Source of the DNA: DATJCV01 sp963707665
GTDB taxonomy: Bacteria > Pseudomonadota > Gammaproteobacteria > Burkholderiales > Burkholderiaceae_D
Assembly (NCBI GenBank): GCA_963707665.1
Contig: CAVPQU010000018.1
Coordinates: 496,001-560,000, forward strand
Length of the DNA: 64,000 nucleotides
Reading direction: 5' to 3'
In this document: positions 61,511 to 64,000 of the stretch, in pieces
Layout of the letters: every line of letters starts with the position of its first letter
Numbering within the stretch: the stretch's first letter is position 1
Notes under the pieces: model-generated
What the model saw: the letters and a program-made list of their open reading frames with translations, nothing else
Told to the model about the DNA's origin: nothing
Databases searched by the model: none
Position numbers and translations under genes: made by a program

Positions 61511-62717
61511 ATGTCCCACGCACCCCAAATCAAGATTCCCGCCACCTACATGCGTGGCGGCACCAGCAAAGGCGTGTTTTTCCGCCTGCAGGATTTGCCC
61601 GCAGCCGCGCAGGTGCCGGGCGCGGCGCGCGATGCGCTGCTGCTGCGCGTGATCGGCAGCCCCGACCCGTACGGCAAGCAGATCGACGGCATGGGCGGCG
61701 CGACCTCGAGCACCAGCAAGACGGTGATCGTCGCCAAAAGCAGCCGGCCGGATCACGATGTCGATTACCTGTTCGGCCAGGTGTCGATCGACAAGCCCTT
61801 CGTCGACTGGAGCGGCAACTGCGGCAACCTGTCCGCCGCCGTCGGGCCGTTCGCGATCAGCAATGGGCTGATCGATGCCGCCCGCATTCCGCCGACGGCA
61901 TCGCGACCGTGCGCATCTGGCAGGCCAACATCGGCAAGACCATCATCGCGCACGTGCCGATCACCAACGGCGCAGTGCAGGAAACCGGCGATTTCGAACT
62001 CGACGGCGTGACCTTTCCGGCCGCCGAAGTGCAGCTGGAATTCATGGACCCGGCGGCCGAGGAAGAGGGCGGCGGCGGCGCGATGTTCCCGACCGGCAAT
62101 CTGGTCGACGACCTCGAAGTGCCGGGCGTCGGCACGCTGAAGGCGACCATGATCAATGCCGGCATCCCGACCATTTTCGTCAACGCGGAAGAGATCGGCT
62201 ACACCGGCACCGAGTTGCAGGACGCCATCAACGGCGATCCCAAGGCGCTGGCGATGTTCGAGACGATCCGCGCCCACGGCGCGCTGCGCATGGGCCTGAT
62301 CAAGCACATCGACGAAGCGGCCAAGCGGCAGCACACGCCGAAGGTCGCCTTCGTCGCCAAGCCGGCCGATTACGTCGCCTCCAGCGGCAAGCATGTGGCT
62401 GCCGGCGACGTCGACTTGCTGGTGCGCGCGCTGTCGATGGGCAAGCTGCATCACGCGATGATGGGCACGGCGGCGGTCGCGATCGGCACTGCGGCGGCGA
62501 TCCCCGGCACGCTGGTGAATCTTGCGGCCGGCGGCGGCGCGCGCAATGCGGTGCGCTTCGGCCATCCGTCGGGCACGTTGCGGGTAGGCGCGAAGCCACC
62601 CAGAGCGAGGGCAGCGGCGAGTGGAGTGTCACCAAGGCCATCATGAGCCGCAGCGCCCGGGTGTTGATGGAAGGCTGGGTACGCGTACCTGGCGATGTGT
62701 TGCAGGAAGCGCGCTGA
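61511..62717 (+). CDS. prpF: PrpF, methylaconitate isomerase partner of AcnD, two frameshifts
   Basis: About 402 residues after correction. PrpF isomerises the product of AcnD so that it can be rehydrated to 2-methylisocitrate. Landmarks are IKIPATYMRGGTSKGVFFRL, the active-site DWSGNCGNLSAAVGPFAI with its cysteine, DGIATVRIWQANIGKTI, ETGDFELDGVTFPAAEVQLE and the end KAIMSRSARVLMEGWVRVPG. Unlike the upstream genes, both breaks here need an added base: one missing G near 61890 (restoring ARIPADGI) and one near 62595 (restoring VGAKATQSEG). Both are at GG positions, where base dropping is a common sequencing error. Confidence 0.9.
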
Positions 62718-62756
62718 GGTGAGGAAGTAAACCATAATTTCTGGAGACCAATGAGA

Positions 62757-64000
62757 TGAAATCCGACATGAAATCCACCCAGCGTCCCGCCTGGGACAAG
62801 GTCATTGTCGATATCGTCGATTACGTCATCCAGTACAAGATCACGTCGAAGCTCGCCTACGACACTGCGCGCAACTGCCTGATCGACACCCTCGGCTGCG
62901 GCCTGGAAGCGCTGGAGTATCCGGCCTGCAAGAAACTGATGGGACCGATCGTGCCGGGCACGGTGGTGCCGAACGGCGCCAAGGTGCCGGGCACGCAGTT
63001 CCAGCTCGATCCGGTGCAGGCCGCGTTCAACATCGGCGCCATGATCCGCTGGCTCGATTTCAACGACACCTGGCTGGCCGCCGAATGGGGTCATCCCTCC
63101 GACAACCTCGGCGGCATTCTGGCCATCGCCGACTGGTTGAGCCGCAACGCGGTCGCCGCCGGCAAGCAGCCGCTGACGATGAGGGACGTGCTGACCGGGA
63201 TGATCAAGGCGCATGAAATCCAGGGCTGCATCGCGCTGGAAAACTCGTTCAACAAGGTCGGCCTGGATCACGTGGTGCTGGTGAAAGTGGCCTCCACCGC
63301 GGTGGTGGCCGAGATGCTCGGCTTGAGCCGCGAGGAAATCCTGAACGCGGTGTCGCTGGCCTGGGTCGACGGCCAGTCGCTGCGCACCTATCGCCATGCG
63401 CCGAATACCGGTTCGCGCAAATCCTGGGCGGCAGGCGACGCCACCTCGCGCGCGGTGCGCCTGGCGCTGATCGCCAAGACCGGCGAGATGGGTTATCCGT
63501 CGGTGCTGACGGCCAAGACCTGGGGCTTCTACGACGTGCTGTTCAAGGGCCAGCCGTTCCAGTTCCAGCGCAAGTACGAGTCGTACGTGATGGAAAACGT
63601 GCTGTTCAAGATTTCCTTCCCGGCCGAGTTCCACGCGCAGACCGCGGTGGAAGCGGCGATGACGCTGCATGCGCAATTGAAAAAGGCTGGCAAGACGGTC
63701 GAGGACATTCAGCAGATCACGATCCGCACCCACGAAGCCTGCATCCGCATCATCGACAAGAAAGGCCCGCTGAACAATCCGGCCGACCGTGACCACTGCA
63801 TCCAGTACATGGTGGCGGTGCCGCTGATCTTCGGCCGCCTGACCGCGGCCGATTACGAAGACAGCGTCGCCGCCGACCAGCGCATCGACGTGCTGCGCGA
63901 GAAGATCGTCTGCGTCGAGGATCCGGCCTTCACCAAGGATTACCATGACCCGAAGAAGCGCTCGATCGCCAATGCACTGACGGTCGAGTTCAAGGACGGC
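62757..64000 (+). CDS. prpD: PrpD-family 2-methylcitrate dehydratase, 3' end cut by window
   Basis: First 414 codons of an expected roughly 480. Start at 62757 behind GGAGACC; an ATG four codons later is also possible. MmgE/PrpD family. Landmarks are NCLIDTLGCGLEALEYPACK, the motif MIRWLDFNDTWLAAEWGHPS with DNLGGILAIADWL, KAHEIQGCIALENSFNKVGL and LAWVDGQSLRTYRHAPNTGS. The frame is uninterrupted to the right edge, unlike its neighbours. In operons with acnD and prpF, PrpD is partly redundant and may act on other stereoisomers or as a citrate/cis-aconitate dehydratase. Confidence 0.96.

Noticed and set aside
60194..61756. Long minus-strand open frame (520 codons) opposite acnD
   Set aside because: It is antisense to a clear aconitase-family gene, has no family motifs and arises from GC-rich third-position bias. 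Similar long antisense frames opposite glnA, prpD, nspC and fadJ were dropped for the same reason.
56160..62646. Very long plus-strand open frames that run across prpB/prpC and across acnD/prpF as if they were giant fusion proteins
   Set aside because: They are stitched from short in-frame pieces of several genes joined by out-of-frame translation after the indels. Conserved motifs appear only in patches, and each gene has its own start and ribosome site.

Overview
The window looks like a chromosomal stretch from a GC-rich betaproteobacterium, most likely Burkholderiales close to Oxalobacteraceae (Herminiimonas/Collimonas/Herbaspirillum-like). This is inferred from gene content: an EarP plus arginine-32 EF-P pair, the PrpB-PrpC-AcnD-PrpF-PrpD methylcitrate set with a sigma54-dependent PrpR, a quinol-type nitric oxide reductase next to NtrBC, and carboxynorspermidine-type polyamine genes. 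No database was consulted.

Layout. 1-2.8 kb: end of a formate dehydrogenase operon (iron-sulfur beta subunit, small lipoprotein, cytochrome b gamma subunit) and fdhD. 2.8-4.5 kb: gltX, tRNA-Ala(GGC), tRNA-Glu(TTC). 5-6.3 kb: an unknown gene and a FrnE/DsbA-like protein. 6.6-11.4 kb: beta-oxidation genes (thiolase plus a FadJ-like fusion, divergent from an acyl-CoA dehydrogenase). 12.4-14.9 kb: carboxynorspermidine decarboxylase and a saccharopine-dehydrogenase-like partner. 15-25.9 kb: a liv-type ABC operon with an acyl-CoA synthetase, an enoyl-CoA hydratase, a TetR regulator, an alcohol dehydrogenase and an EamA exporter. 26-37 kb: AsnC-type regulator, LLM oxidoreductase, earP-efp, MgtC, a reductase, bactofilin, purU, esterase, mogA, yjgA, pmbA. 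37-43.3 kb: a decayed diaminopropionate-utilisation cluster, a phosphoesterase, a broken haem protein gene and a folE2/cytochrome c/ferritin-like operon opposite a SufR-like regulator. 43.4-51.4 kb: a candidate small RNA, two small proteins, a TAXI binding protein, a rhodanese, glnA with NtrC and sigma54 sites, ntrB and ntrC. 51.7-64 kb: qNor, then prpR divergent from prpB-prpC-acnD-SRPBCC-prpF-prpD; prpD runs off the right edge.

Three things stand out. First, seven intergenic copies of an unnamed element of about 61 bp: two direct GAGTATRT/GAGTATAT boxes whose starts lie 53-54 bp apart, often with a CCGATA box at a fixed inner position, on both strands and never inside a recognised gene. Second, at least 21 single-base insertions and 3 single-base deletions break genes that are otherwise full length, most of them in prpR-prpF. 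Each of the 20 insertions I could place falls at a codon boundary, and the corrected lengths match the families. Sequencing or assembly error is the default explanation, but the phase bias is odd. Third, a candidate small RNA at about 43.4 kb carries two C/U-rich anti-Shine-Dalgarno motifs before a strong terminator.

Regulatory logic visible in the sequence: an 18-bp operator shared by the beta-oxidation and liv/acyl-CoA intergenic regions, with a TetR gene nearby; an NtrC box plus sigma54 promoter for glnA; and a perfect sigma54 promoter with adjoining dyads for the prp operon.
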